Below are positions 40,842-48,839 of a stretch of 64,000 nt of DNA, piece after piece. Both the position numbers and the translations under genes were made by a program. How positions within the stretch are numbered: the first letter of the stretch is position 1; each line of letters opens with the position of its first letter. Origin of the DNA: an uncultured Prevotellaceae bacterium (GTDB lineage Bacteria > Bacteroidota > Bacteroidia > Bacteroidales > Bacteroidaceae); NCBI GenBank assembly GCA_902778535.1, contig CACYYG010000016.1, forward strand, positions 125,558 through 189,557, given 5' to 3'. The notes under the pieces are model-generated. The model searched no databases. It saw nothing but the letters and a program-made list of their open reading frames with translations, and was not told where the DNA came from.

Positions 40842-41621
40842 CTATTGCCTGAAAACGCGCATCACGGTGGCGTTGGTGCGGTGCGATACTTCCTCGGGAG
40901 TAACACCGTAGGCTTCAGCCAGACGTTGTAACACATTTACGATGAAGGCGGGCTCGTTACGCTTACCGCGATGCGGCACAGGTGCCATGTACGGGGCGTC
41001 GGTCTCGAGAACAATACGGTCGAGCGGCACCACGGCGGGCAAGACGTCAGGCAGGTGGCTTTTCTTAAATGTTGAGACACCGCCAATACCAAGTACGAAG
41101 CTGTCGAACTGCAACAGTTCGGCAGCTTCTTTTTCGTTGCCGGTAAAACAATGGAACACGCCGCCGGGCAGCTCGTGCGCGTACCTTTTAAGTATATGCA
41201 CCATCTCGTTCTGTGCCTTGCGACAGTGAATCATCAGGGGCAGGCGTGTCTCCACCGACCACTTCACCTGTTCTTCAAAGGCCAACAGCTGCTCCTGCTC
41301 GAACTCACGGCTCCAGTAGAAATCGAGGCCTACTTCGCCGATGGCAACGATTGATTTGAGATTTGAGAATTGAGATTTGAGATTGATGATTTGTTGTTGC
41401 CAGTCAGCGTGCACTTCCTCGGGATGCAGGCCCACCATGGGGAAAAGGAAGTCGGGATGCTGCTGGCAGAGCTGGAGGATGCGCTCTGACGACGGCAGGT
41501 CGATGGCAGGCAGGAAGATGGCCTTGCAGCCAGCCTCACGCGCCCGCTGCATCACTTCTTCGCGGTCGTCATCAAACTCTTTGCCGTCTAAATGGCAGTG
41601 AGTGTCAATAAATTCAATCAT
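40842..41621 (-). CDS. tatD: TatD-family metal-dependent hydrolase with an in-frame heptamer insertion
   Basis: A 259-residue TIM-barrel DNase of the TatD family. Metal ligands are seen in FIDTHCHLD, GEVGLDFYW, HCRKA, VFHCFTG and ETDAPYMAP. Between HADWQQQ and IVAIGEVG there is INLKSQFSNLKS, encoded by a heptamer array (41353-41387). The ATG at 41621 (MIEFIDTHCHL) is chosen; a TTG six bases upstream is part of another heptamer array. Faces mscL convergently with a 4-nt gap and follows the polyprenyl synthase. Confidence 0.93.
   Translation of the reverse strand: MIEFIDTHCHLDGKEFDDDREEVMQRAREAGCKAIFLPAIDLPSSERILQLCQQHPDFLFPMVGLHPEEVHADWQQQIINLKSQFSNLKSIVAIGEVGLDFYWSREFEQEQLLAFEEQVKWSVETRLPLMIHCRKAQNEMVHILKRYAHELPGGVFHCFTGNEKEAAELLQFDSFVLGIGGVSTFKKSHLPDVLPAVVPLDRIVLETDAPYMAPVPHRGKRNEPAFIVNVLQRLAEAYGVTPEEVSHRTNATVMRVFRQ
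41353..41387. repeat. Heptamer array GATTTGA inside tatD
   Basis: GATTTGA at 41353, 41360 and 41374, GAATTGA at 41367, GATTGAT at 41381. The length of 35 nt with flanks preserves the tatD frame. Confidence 0.9.
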
Positions 41622-41622
41622 T

Positions 41623-41650
41623 CTCAATTCTCAAATCTCAAATCTCAAAT
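41623..41650. repeat. Heptamer array CTCAAAT between the polyprenyl synthase gene and tatD
   Basis: CTCAATT followed by three CTCAAAT. It starts two bases upstream of the tatD ATG and reaches the stop codon of the polyprenyl synthase, so it occupies the whole 28-nt gap where the tatD ribosome-binding site would be. Confidence 0.9.
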
Positions 41651-42624
41651 CACTTCCTGCGTTCCATCATCTCGTCGGTGTAGTCGAGAAGCTGCTGCTT
41701 GCGCTCATCGCTGACGCCTACACGGGCCAGATACTTGCGGCACTCGTCGAAATAGTAGTTGATTTTCTGCTCGCACAGCTGGCGTATGCCAATCTGGTCG
41801 TAGAGGGCAGTGACGGCGCGCACCTTTTCTTCGCGGTTGAATTCCTTCGCCTCAATCCACCGCATCAGCTCTTGGCGCTGGTCAGGATTGGCGCGGTTGA
41901 CGGCGTTGATGAGCATGTAGGTCTTCTTGTTGGAGGTGATGTCGCCGCCGATGGCCTTGCCGAAGACCTTCGGGTCGCCGTAGACGTCGAGCAGGTCGTC
42001 CTGCAGCTGGAAGGCGAGGCCGAGCTGCTCGCCAAACTTGTAGAGGTTGTCGACATCCTCCTGAGGTGCGCCGGCCAGCAGGGCGCCAATCTTCATGGCG
42101 CAGGCCAGCAATACGCTGGTCTTCAGGCGGATCATCTCAATATACTCGTCCTCGGTGACGTCGTTGCGCGTCTCAAAGTCCATGTCATACTGCTGACCCT
42201 CGCCAATCTCGAGGGCGGTCTCGGTGAAAACGTCGAGCACAGCCCGCAGATGTTCCTTCGGGCACTGCTGCATACGCTGGTAGGCCAGCACGAGCATGGA
42301 GTCGCCTGAGAGGATGGCCGTGTTGGCATCCCAGCGCTTGTGCACTGTCTCGTGGCCGCGCCGCAGGTCGGCGTTGTCCATCAGGTCGTCGTGCAGCAGC
42401 GTGTAGTTGTGATACGTCTCTAAGGCCAGTGCCTGCATCATAATGTCGGCAGGCCGGTCCTTGTAGAGGTTGTATGCCAAGAGCATGAGTACGGGCCTGA
42501 TGCGCTTGCCTCCCAGTGAGAGGACGTACTTCACGGGTTCGTAGAGTGAGGCAGGCTGACGGTCGTAGGGGAGTGCGTCGAGGGCCTCGTTCACTTGTCT
42601 GAGTATTTCTTCTGAGCTATACAT
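41650..42624 (-). CDS. Polyprenyl (farnesyl/geranylgeranyl-type) diphosphate synthase
   Basis: A 324-residue all-helical trans-prenyltransferase that condenses isopentenyl diphosphate with allylic diphosphates. First aspartate-rich motif LLHDDLMDNADLRRG, second motif QLQDDLLDVYGD, and the GGKRIRPVL substrate region are present. Product length cannot be fixed from these motifs; farnesyl or geranylgeranyl diphosphate is most likely. It precedes tatD on the same strand, the gap being filled by the CTCAAAT array. Confidence 0.93.
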   Translation of the reverse strand: MYSSEEILRQVNEALDALPYDRQPASLYEPVKYVLSLGGKRIRPVLMLLAYNLYKDRPADIMMQALALETYHNYTLLHDDLMDNADLRRGHETVHKRWDANTAILSGDSMLVLAYQRMQQCPKEHLRAVLDVFTETALEIGEGQQYDMDFETRNDVTEDEYIEMIRLKTSVLLACAMKIGALLAGAPQEDVDNLYKFGEQLGLAFQLQDDLLDVYGDPKVFGKAIGGDITSNKKTYMLINAVNRANPDQRQELMRWIEAKEFNREEKVRAVTALYDQIGIRQLCEQKINYYFDECRKYLARVGVSDERKQQLLDYTDEMMERRK

Positions 42625-42663
42625 AATACTAAGTAATCGTTACATAATAAGCTGGTATTTTTT

Positions 42664-42772
42664 CGGGGGTGCGGGGGTACGGGGGTACGGGGGTACGAGA
42701 ATAGCTTGCACGCCAGCTTTCAGCGTAAGGTCTATCCTCGCACCTCCGTACCCCCGTACCCCCGTACCTCCG
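42664..42772. repeat. Inverted octamer arms CGGGGGTA / CCCGTACC
   Basis: The left arm has CGGGGGTG then CGGGGGTA three times (42664-42695). The right arm (42736-42772) has the inverse TCCGTACC, CCCGTACC, CCCGTACC, TCCG. The 36-40 nt core between them is unique. The same layout as the 20603 element, with different unit length and base composition. It lies between tonB and the polyprenyl synthase gene. Confidence 0.9.
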
Positions 42773-42801
42773 AATCGTCCCAAGTTATTCTTTGCATATC
42801 A

Positions 42802-43494
42802 CTAAATCTTAAATACCACGGGAATGCAGACCTTGGTGCGGCAGGGCTTGTCGTTGAGGACGCCGGGCGTCCAGCGGGGCATCATGCGCAGCACGCGCAG
42901 CACCTCGGCGTCGCATAGCGGATGCAGCGAACCCACGATATTCACGTCGGTAATGCTGCCGTCGGTGTTGACGATGAACTCGGCCACCACCTTGCCCTGT
43001 ACCTGCCGCTCCTGCAGCGACTGAGGATATTTCAGGTTGCGTGTAAGCCATTTGATGAATTCCAGCGGACCGCCGGGGAACTGCGGCACGTCCTCGACGA
43101 CGCGCAGGCTGACGGCATCCTCGTCGGGTGGGGGAGGTGCCTCCATCTCGGTCTCTTCCTCCATCTCCTCCAAGTCGCTGTCGACGTCGGTCTCCACCTC
43201 CTCGTTGTCGTCCAGCAGCTCCTCCACCTCTTCCTCCACGACGACGAGTTTCGTTTCGGGCTTCGGTTCTGCCTTGGGTGCCAGCAGTTTCTCGTTGTCG
43301 TTGTTAAACAGGGGTGGCAGCTCCATGTCGTTGTCAAGGCTGGCTAAGAGGTCGGGGTCGTCTAAAGGGTCGTCGGGCTCCACGGTGTACTCTAAGGCTA
43401 CAAAGAAACATGCCAAAGCCACCACCAGCCCTAACAGCAGTCGCTGCGGGCGGCGGCGCTCCAGGTCGGCTTGCACGCTTTTCTTTACCTCCAT
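42802..43494 (-). CDS. tonB: TonB-family energy transducer with acidic linker
   Basis: A 230-residue protein: short cytosolic basic start (EVKKSVQADLERRRPQR), one membrane helix (about 18-36, LLLGLVVALACFFVALEY), a long periplasmic linker (about 40-140) and a TonB C-terminal domain (about 145-230, NLKYPQSLQERQVQGKVVAE...RMMPRWTPGVLNDKP). It would pass proton-motive-force energy to outer-membrane receptors. The linker is rich in Glu and Asp (EEEVEELLDDNEEVETDVDS) rather than the usual Pro/Lys repeats. The ATG at 43494 gives the usual topology. Confidence 0.9.
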   Translation of the reverse strand: MEVKKSVQADLERRRPQRLLLGLVVALACFFVALEYTVEPDDPLDDPDLLASLDNDMELPPLFNNDNEKLLAPKAEPKPETKLVVVEEEVEELLDDNEEVETDVDSDLEEMEEETEMEAPPPPDEDAVSLRVVEDVPQFPGGPLEFIKWLTRNLKYPQSLQERQVQGKVVAEFIVNTDGSITDVNIVGSLHPLCDAEVLRVLRMMPRWTPGVLNDKPCRTKVCIPVVFKI

Positions 43495-43574
43495 TGCAGT
43501 TGTTAGCGCGCAAAGATAGCACATTTTCCTGAATGTGCCAATTATTTCCGTAAAAAAATGATTGATGCCCTTTT

Positions 43575-43678
43575 AGTAACCACGCGGGTTACTGTTAGTA
43601 ACTCGCGTGGTTACTGTCAGTAACCCACGTGGTTACTGTTAGTAACCCGCGTGGTTACCGATGTTTTGAAGCTTTCTG
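43575..43678. repeat. GTAACC array, four units with 22-nt period plus 26-nt head (array D, inverted)
   Basis: Palindromic 18-19 nt units at 43575, 43597, 43619 and 43641, such as AGTAACCCACGTGGTTACT, are separated by GTT or GTC. The sequence 43653-43678 (end of the last unit plus GATGTTTTGAAGCTTTCTG) is the exact inverse complement of 62587-62612 in array E. No coding sense; lies upstream of purL. Confidence 0.95.
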
Positions 43679-43744
43679 TGACTAAAAATGAAAAGGAGGT
43701 GAGAAAAACTGGCTCAGATTAACTCGTAATTGTTTTTTTTTGAC

Positions 43745-43752
43745 TAATTTTG
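43745..43752 (+). promoter_or_regulatory. -7 element of the purL promoter
   Basis: TAATTTTG followed by C, 28 nt upstream of the purL ATG and 67 nt downstream of array D. No consensus -33 at the right distance. Confidence 0.55.
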
Positions 43753-43779
43753 CAGCCAAATTCAAACAAGGCATTTATC

Positions 43780-46700
43780 ATGACGATTTTTTTCTTTAAG
43801 ACTCCCACAGAGAGCGTGATTGCCACGCAGGCTGACCATCAGCTTTCGGAAGAAGAAGTGCAGAAACTTTGCTGGCTCTACGGCGGCGCCACGCTCATCG
43901 AGGGCGAGACGCTCAGCGGACAGTTCGTCGGCCCCCGCCGCGAAATGGTGACACCGTGGTCGACCAACGCCGTCGAGATTACGCAGAACATGGCCATGAC
44001 AGGCATCAGGCGCATAGAGGAATACTTCCCCATGCAAGGCGATGACTATGACCCTATGCTGCAGCGCAAGTACAACGGGCTGGATCAGAACATCTTCACA
44101 GTCAATATTCAGCCCGAGCCCATCAAGTATGTAGAGAACTTAGAGGAATACAACGAGCAGGAAGGCCTGGCCCTGAGTCCCGAGGAAATCGAGTATCTGC
44201 ACGGCATAGAGAAACAGAACGGCCGTCCGCTTACCGATTCTGAGATTTTCGGCTTCGCGCAGATTAACAGCGAGCATTGCCGCCACAAGATTTTCGGCGG
44301 TACCTTCATCATCGACGGCAAGGAGCAGGAAAGCTCGCTCTTCGCCATGATTAAGAAGACCACGCAGGAGAATCCCAACAAGATTCTCTCTGCCTATAAA
44401 GATAATGTAGCCTTCGCGCAGGGTCCTGTCGTGGAACAGTTTGCACCTGCCGACCAGAGCACAAGCGATTATTTCCGTGTGAAGGACATCGAGAGCGTCA
44501 TCTCGCTGAAGGCTGAGACGCACAATTTCCCCACCACCGTGGAACCCTTCAACGGCGCCGCTACCGGTACTGGCGGCGAGATACGTGACCGTATGGGCGG
44601 CGGCGTAGGTTCGTGGCCCATCGCCGGCACAGCTGTGTATATGACGGCATATCCCCGTTTGACGGATGATGAGAAACTGGCTCGTGATTGGGAAAACATT
44701 CTGCCTGTGCGTGAATGGCTCTACCAGACGCCTGAGCAAATTCTGATAAAGGCTTCCAACGGTGCTTCCGACTTCGGCAACAAGTTCGGCCAGCCGCTCA
44801 TCTGCGGCTCCGTCCTCACCTTCGAGCATCAGGAGACTTCTCTCACCTCTCACCTCTCACCACTCACCTCTACCAAGTACGCCTACGACAAGGTCATCAT
44901 GCTGGCTGGTGGCGTGGGCTATGGCACCAAGCGTGACTGTCTGAAGAAAAAACCGCAGAAAGGCAACAAGGTTGTCGTCGTCGGTGGCGACAACTACCGC
45001 ATCGGCCTCGGCGGCGGCTCCGTCTCCTCTGTCGACACGGGCCGCTACAGCAGTGGCATCGAGCTGAATGCCGTGCAGCGTGCCAATCCCGAAATGCAGA
45101 AGCGCGCCTACAATCTGGTGCGTGCCCTCTGCGAGGAGGATGTCAATCCCGTCGTCTCCATCCACGACCACGGCTCAGCCGGACATTTGAACTGTCTCTC
45201 GGAGCTCGTCGAGGACTGCGGCGGCACCATCGACATGACCAAGCTGCCCATCGGCGATGCTACGCTCTCTTCAAAGGAAATCATTGCCAACGAGAGCCAG
45301 GAACGCATGGGACTGCTCATCGACGAGAAGCACATCGACCACGTCCGCAAGATAGCCGAGCGCGAGCGTGCTCCGCTTTATGTAGTAGGTGAAACCACTG
45401 GCGATGCCCACTTCAGCTTCGTACAGGGCGACGGCGTGAAGCCCTTTGACCTCGACGTGGCCCAGATGTTCGGCCATTCGCCGAAGACCATCATGCGCGA
45501 CAACACCGTGGAGCGCCACTACGCCCCCGTAGAGTATGACAAGTCTCAACTCTCAACTCTCAACTCTCAAATCGAAAGAGTGCTCCAGCTCGAGGCCGTG
45601 GCCTGTAAAGACTGGCTCACCAACAAGGTGGACCGCTCCGTCACGGGAAAGATTGCCCGTCAGCAGTGTCAGGGCGTGCTGCAGCTGCCACTGAGCGACT
45701 GCGGCGTCGTCGCTCTCGACTACCGCGGAAAGAAAGGCATTGCCACCGCCATCGGACACGCACCGCAGGCTGGACTGGCCAGCCCTGCCGCCGGCTCCGT
45801 CCTCTCTGTCGCCGAGGCACTGACCAATATCGTCTGGGCTCCGCTGGCTGAGGGCATGGATTCGCTGTCGCTGAGTGCCAACTGGATGTGGCCCTGCCGC
45901 TCGCAGGAAGGCGAGGACGCACGTCTCTATCAGGCCGTGCAGGCGCTGAGCGATTTCTGCTGCGCTCTGCACATCAACGTGCCGACGGGCAAGGACTCGC
46001 TGTCGCTGACACAGCAGTATCCCAATGGTGAGAAGATCATCTCGCCGGGAACGGTCATCGTCAGTGCCGGAGGCGAGGTGAGCGACGTGCGCAAGGTCGT
46101 ATCGCCTGTCATCAAAAACGACAGCCGCTGCTCTCTTTATCACATCGACTTCTCGTTCTGCGAGCAGCGCCTTGGCGGCTCCGCCTTTGCGCAGAGCTTG
46201 GGCAAGGTGGGCGACGATGTGCCTACAGTAGAGAATCCTGAATACTTTGCCGATGCTTTCATGGCCATTCAGCAGCTCATCGAGAAGGGCTGGATCATGG
46301 CCGGTCACGATATTTCTGCCGGCGGTCTCATCACCACATTATTAGAAATGTGCTTTGCCAACACAAAGGGCGGCCTGCATATCAATCTGCACGACATCTG
46401 TGCCGACGGCGACGTGGTGAAGACACTCTTTGCCGAGAATCCGGGCGTTGTCATCGAGGTGAGCGACGAGCATAAGTTTGAGTTCAAGGAGTTCATGGAA
46501 GAGCAGGGCATCGGCTTTGCCAAGATTGGCTACCCTGTGGAGGACAGCCGCAGCCTCGTTGTCAAGGCTGGCGACGAAGAGCTGACCTTCGACATTGACC
46601 ACTTGCGTGACGTCTGGTACAAGACTTCGTATCTGCTCGACCGCAAGCAGAGCTTTAACGGCAAGGCCAAGGAACGCTTCGAGAACTACAAGCATCAGCC

Positions 46701-47604
46701 CATCAAGATGAAGTTCCCCAAGGGCTTTACGGGCACGATGGCTCAGTATGGTATCTCTGCTGACCGTCGTAATATCGCTACTAACGGGACGCCGAAAGCG
46801 GCCATCATCCGTGAGAAGGGCACCAACGGCGAGCGTGAGATGGCCTACTGCCTCTATTTGGCAGGCTTCGACGTGAAGGACGTGATGATGACTGACCTCA
46901 TTACGGGTCGCGAGACGCTGGACGAGGTGAATCTCATTGTCTTCTGCGGCGGCTTCTCCAACAGCGACGTGCTCGGCTCGGCCAAGGGCTGGGCTGGCGC
47001 CTTCCTCTACAACCCGAAGGCGAAGGAGGCGCTTGACCGCTTCTATGCCCGCAAGGACACTCTCAGTCTCGGCATTTGCAATGGCTGCCAGCTGATGGTG
47101 GAGTTGGGATTGTTGAGTGATAAGAGTTTAGAGTTTAGTGACATTTCTTCTGACAGCGATGTAAAGTCACTTAACACTCAACACTCAACACTTAACAAAA
47201 TCAAGATGCTGCATAACGACAGCCATAAGTTCGAGAGTGAGTTCATCAGCCTCAACATTCCGCAGAACAACAGCGTGATGTTCGGCTCGTTGAGTGGCTC
47301 GAAGCTTGGCTTGTGGGTAGCACATGGCGAAGGCAAGTTCTCGCTGCCCGAGGCAGAGAACGCTTACAACATCGTGGCAAAGTACAACTACCACGGCTAT
47401 CCCGCCAATCCCAACGGCTCCGACTACGACGTGGCCGGCATCTGCTCAGCCGACGGGCGTCATCTGTGCATGATGCCGCATTTGGAACGCGCCGTCTTCC
47501 CCTGGCAGAACGCCTGGTATCCCGAAAACCGTCGCAACGACGAGGTGACGCCGTGGATAGAGGCTTTCGTCAATGCACGCAAATGGGTGGAGGCCCATGT
47601 TTAA
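43780..47604 (+). CDS. purL: Phosphoribosylformylglycinamidine synthase with three heptamer insertions
   Basis: A 1274-residue large-type PurL of de novo purine synthesis, combining the FGAM synthetase (residues 1-990) and glutaminase (about 1030-1274) domains. Features: SEHCRHKIFGG, KAETHNFPTTVEPFNGAATGTGGEIRD, GGGSVSS, and the glutaminase nucleophile in LGICNGCQLMVELG with the downstream His/Glu pair. Three insertions coded by heptamer arrays sit between conserved blocks: TSLTSHLSPLTST, SQLSTLNSQ, and SLEFSDISSDSDVKSLNTQH followed by STLN. The start at 43780 (MTIFFFKTP) follows the promoter. Its 3' end overlaps the chromate transporter gene by 8 nt. Confidence 0.97.
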   Translation: MTIFFFKTPTESVIATQADHQLSEEEVQKLCWLYGGATLIEGETLSGQFVGPRREMVTPWSTNAVEITQNMAMTGIRRIEEYFPMQGDDYDPMLQRKYNGLDQNIFTVNIQPEPIKYVENLEEYNEQEGLALSPEEIEYLHGIEKQNGRPLTDSEIFGFAQINSEHCRHKIFGGTFIIDGKEQESSLFAMIKKTTQENPNKILSAYKDNVAFAQGPVVEQFAPADQSTSDYFRVKDIESVISLKAETHNFPTTVEPFNGAATGTGGEIRDRMGGGVGSWPIAGTAVYMTAYPRLTDDEKLARDWENILPVREWLYQTPEQILIKASNGASDFGNKFGQPLICGSVLTFEHQETSLTSHLSPLTSTKYAYDKVIMLAGGVGYGTKRDCLKKKPQKGNKVVVVGGDNYRIGLGGGSVSSVDTGRYSSGIELNAVQRANPEMQKRAYNLVRALCEEDVNPVVSIHDHGSAGHLNCLSELVEDCGGTIDMTKLPIGDATLSSKEIIANESQERMGLLIDEKHIDHVRKIAERERAPLYVVGETTGDAHFSFVQGDGVKPFDLDVAQMFGHSPKTIMRDNTVERHYAPVEYDKSQLSTLNSQIERVLQLEAVACKDWLTNKVDRSVTGKIARQQCQGVLQLPLSDCGVVALDYRGKKGIATAIGHAPQAGLASPAAGSVLSVAEALTNIVWAPLAEGMDSLSLSANWMWPCRSQEGEDARLYQAVQALSDFCCALHINVPTGKDSLSLTQQYPNGEKIISPGTVIVSAGGEVSDVRKVVSPVIKNDSRCSLYHIDFSFCEQRLGGSAFAQSLGKVGDDVPTVENPEYFADAFMAIQQLIEKGWIMAGHDISAGGLITTLLEMCFANTKGGLHINLHDICADGDVVKTLFAENPGVVIEVSDEHKFEFKEFMEEQGIGFAKIGYPVEDSRSLVVKAGDEELTFDIDHLRDVWYKTSYLLDRKQSFNGKAKERFENYKHQPIKMKFPKGFTGTMAQYGISADRRNIATNGTPKAAIIREKGTNGEREMAYCLYLAGFDVKDVMMTDLITGRETLDEVNLIVFCGGFSNSDVLGSAKGWAGAFLYNPKAKEALDRFYARKDTLSLGICNGCQLMVELGLLSDKSLEFSDISSDSDVKSLNTQHSTLNKIKMLHNDSHKFESEFISLNIPQNNSVMFGSLSGSKLGLWVAHGEGKFSLPEAENAYNIVAKYNYHGYPANPNGSDYDVAGICSADGRHLCMMPHLERAVFPWQNAWYPENRRNDEVTPWIEAFVNARKWVEAHV
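44842..44869. repeat. Heptamer array CTCACCT x4 inside purL
   Basis: CTCACCT at 44842, 44849 and 44863, CTCACCA at 44856. Encodes SHLSPLTS between LTFEHQE and YAYDKVIMLAGG. Confidence 0.9.
45545..45572. repeat. Heptamer array CTCAACT x4 inside purL
   Basis: CTCAACT at 45545, 45552 and 45559, CTCAAAT at 45566. Encodes SQLSTLNSQI between the PVEYDK and ERVLQLEAVACKDWL blocks. Confidence 0.9.
47111..47197. repeat. Inverted heptamer arms inside the purL glutaminase domain
   Basis: The left arm 47111-47142 (TGTTGAGTG...GTTTAGTGAC) and right arm 47166-47197 (GTCACTTAAC...CACTTAACA) are 32 nt each and roughly inverse complementary, made of 7-nt units such as ACTCAAC. A 23-nt unique core lies between. 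The whole stays in frame. Confidence 0.85.
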
Positions 47605-48130
47605 GCTCTTTAGCACATTCTTCAAGATTGGCATGTTCACCCTCGGCGGTGGATATGCCATGATTCCTATTATCGAGGCCGAGGTGGTGGATAAGCACAA
47701 GTGGGTGACGAAGGAAGAGTTTCTCGACCTCATCGCCATCGCGCAGAGCTGTCCCGGTGTCTTTGCGGCCAACATCAGCATTTTCATCGGCTACAGACTG
47801 AAGAAGGTGCGGGGAGCTGTTCTCTCTTGCTTGGGCACGTGTCTGCCGTCGTTCCTCATCATCCTGCTCATCGCGATGTTCTTCCACCGTTTTCAGGACA
47901 ATCCCGTCGTGGCCAGTATCTTCCGCGGCATTCGTCCTGCCGTGGTGGCACTTATTGCTGTGCCGACATTTAATCTGGCGAAGAGTGCAGGCATTACCTG
48001 GGCCACGTGCTGGATTCCCATCGGGGGAGCGCTGGCCATCTGGCTCATGGGCGTCTCACCCATTCTCATCATCCTCCTTGCGGCCATCGGCGGCTATGTC
48101 TACGGCGCTTTCATCAAACCAACAGAATGA
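47597..48130 (+). CDS. Chromate transporter, first half (ChrA family)
   Basis: A 177-residue membrane protein, the N-terminal-type half of a split CHR transporter. Motifs FFKIGMFTLGGGYAMIPII and the SCPGVFAANISIFIGYR region match the family repeat. It overlaps the purL end by 8 nt and the second half by four (ATGA), so all three may be co-translated. Short-chain CHR pairs occur in many Bacteroidetes. Transport of chromate is shown for some members only; the natural substrate is unknown. Confidence 0.9.
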   Translation: MFKLFSTFFKIGMFTLGGGYAMIPIIEAEVVDKHKWVTKEEFLDLIAIAQSCPGVFAANISIFIGYRLKKVRGAVLSCLGTCLPSFLIILLIAMFFHRFQDNPVVASIFRGIRPAVVALIAVPTFNLAKSAGITWATCWIPIGGALAIWLMGVSPILIILLAAIGGYVYGAFIKPTE

Positions 48131-48702
48131 TTTTCCTTCAGCTTTTCATCACATTCTTTCAGATTGGCCTCTTCGGCTTTGGCGGCGGCTACGGCATGTT
48201 GTCGCTCATTCAAGGTGAAGTGGTGCATCACTGGGGATGGATGACAACAGCAGAGTTTACCGACATCGTGGCTGTCAGTCAGATGACGCCAGGGCCCATC
48301 GGCATCAACTCGGCAACCTACTGCGGCTACACGGCTGTACACAATGCGGGGATGAGCGAGACGATGGCCGTCCTCGGCTCTTGCGTATCCACCTTTGCGC
48401 TGGTGCTGCCGTCGCTCATCCTGATGATTCTCATTTCGAAACTCTTCATCAAGTACATGAAGCATCCCACGGTGCAGAGCGTCTTTGCCGGACTACGTCC
48501 TGCTGTGGTGGGTTTGCTGGCTGCCGCCACGCTGCTGTTGTGCACCAAGGAAAACTTTTCCACGCCGAAAGAGGATGCCTGGCGGTTTTGGATCAGCGTC
48601 TTTCTTTTCGTTGCCACATTTATCGGTACGAAGCTATTCAAAATCAATCCTATCAAGCTCATTTTGATGGCGGGTTTCGCCGGTCTGCTGCTACTTTACT
48701 GA
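48127..48702 (+). CDS. Chromate transporter, second half (ChrA family)
   Basis: A 191-residue partner of the preceding gene. FFQIGLFGFGGGYGMLSLIQ, VSQMTPGPIGINSATYCGY and a further run of membrane helices define the second CHR domain. The two halves would form a heterodimer of opposite topology, as described for split CHR proteins. The ATGA overlap suggests equal synthesis. Confidence 0.9.
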   Translation: MIFLQLFITFFQIGLFGFGGGYGMLSLIQGEVVHHWGWMTTAEFTDIVAVSQMTPGPIGINSATYCGYTAVHNAGMSETMAVLGSCVSTFALVLPSLILMILISKLFIKYMKHPTVQSVFAGLRPAVVGLLAAATLLLCTKENFSTPKEDAWRFWISVFLFVATFIGTKLFKINPIKLILMAGFAGLLLLY

Positions 48703-48839
48703 CATTGGCAGTGCTGAAAGAATGAAAAAAAGCTGCCTGTGCTGGTTAAATATTTATAATAATGAATGACCAAATGGCGGTTTTCTGCGTCATATCATTA
48801 AATTTGTACGCGATTTTTACACTTTAAAGCAGAAAACGT

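Noticed and set aside
43575..43678. CRISPR-like array of short palindromic repeats
   Set aside because: The spacers are only 3 nt (GTT/GTC), there are no variable spacers and no cas genes nearby, so it is a repeat element, not CRISPR.
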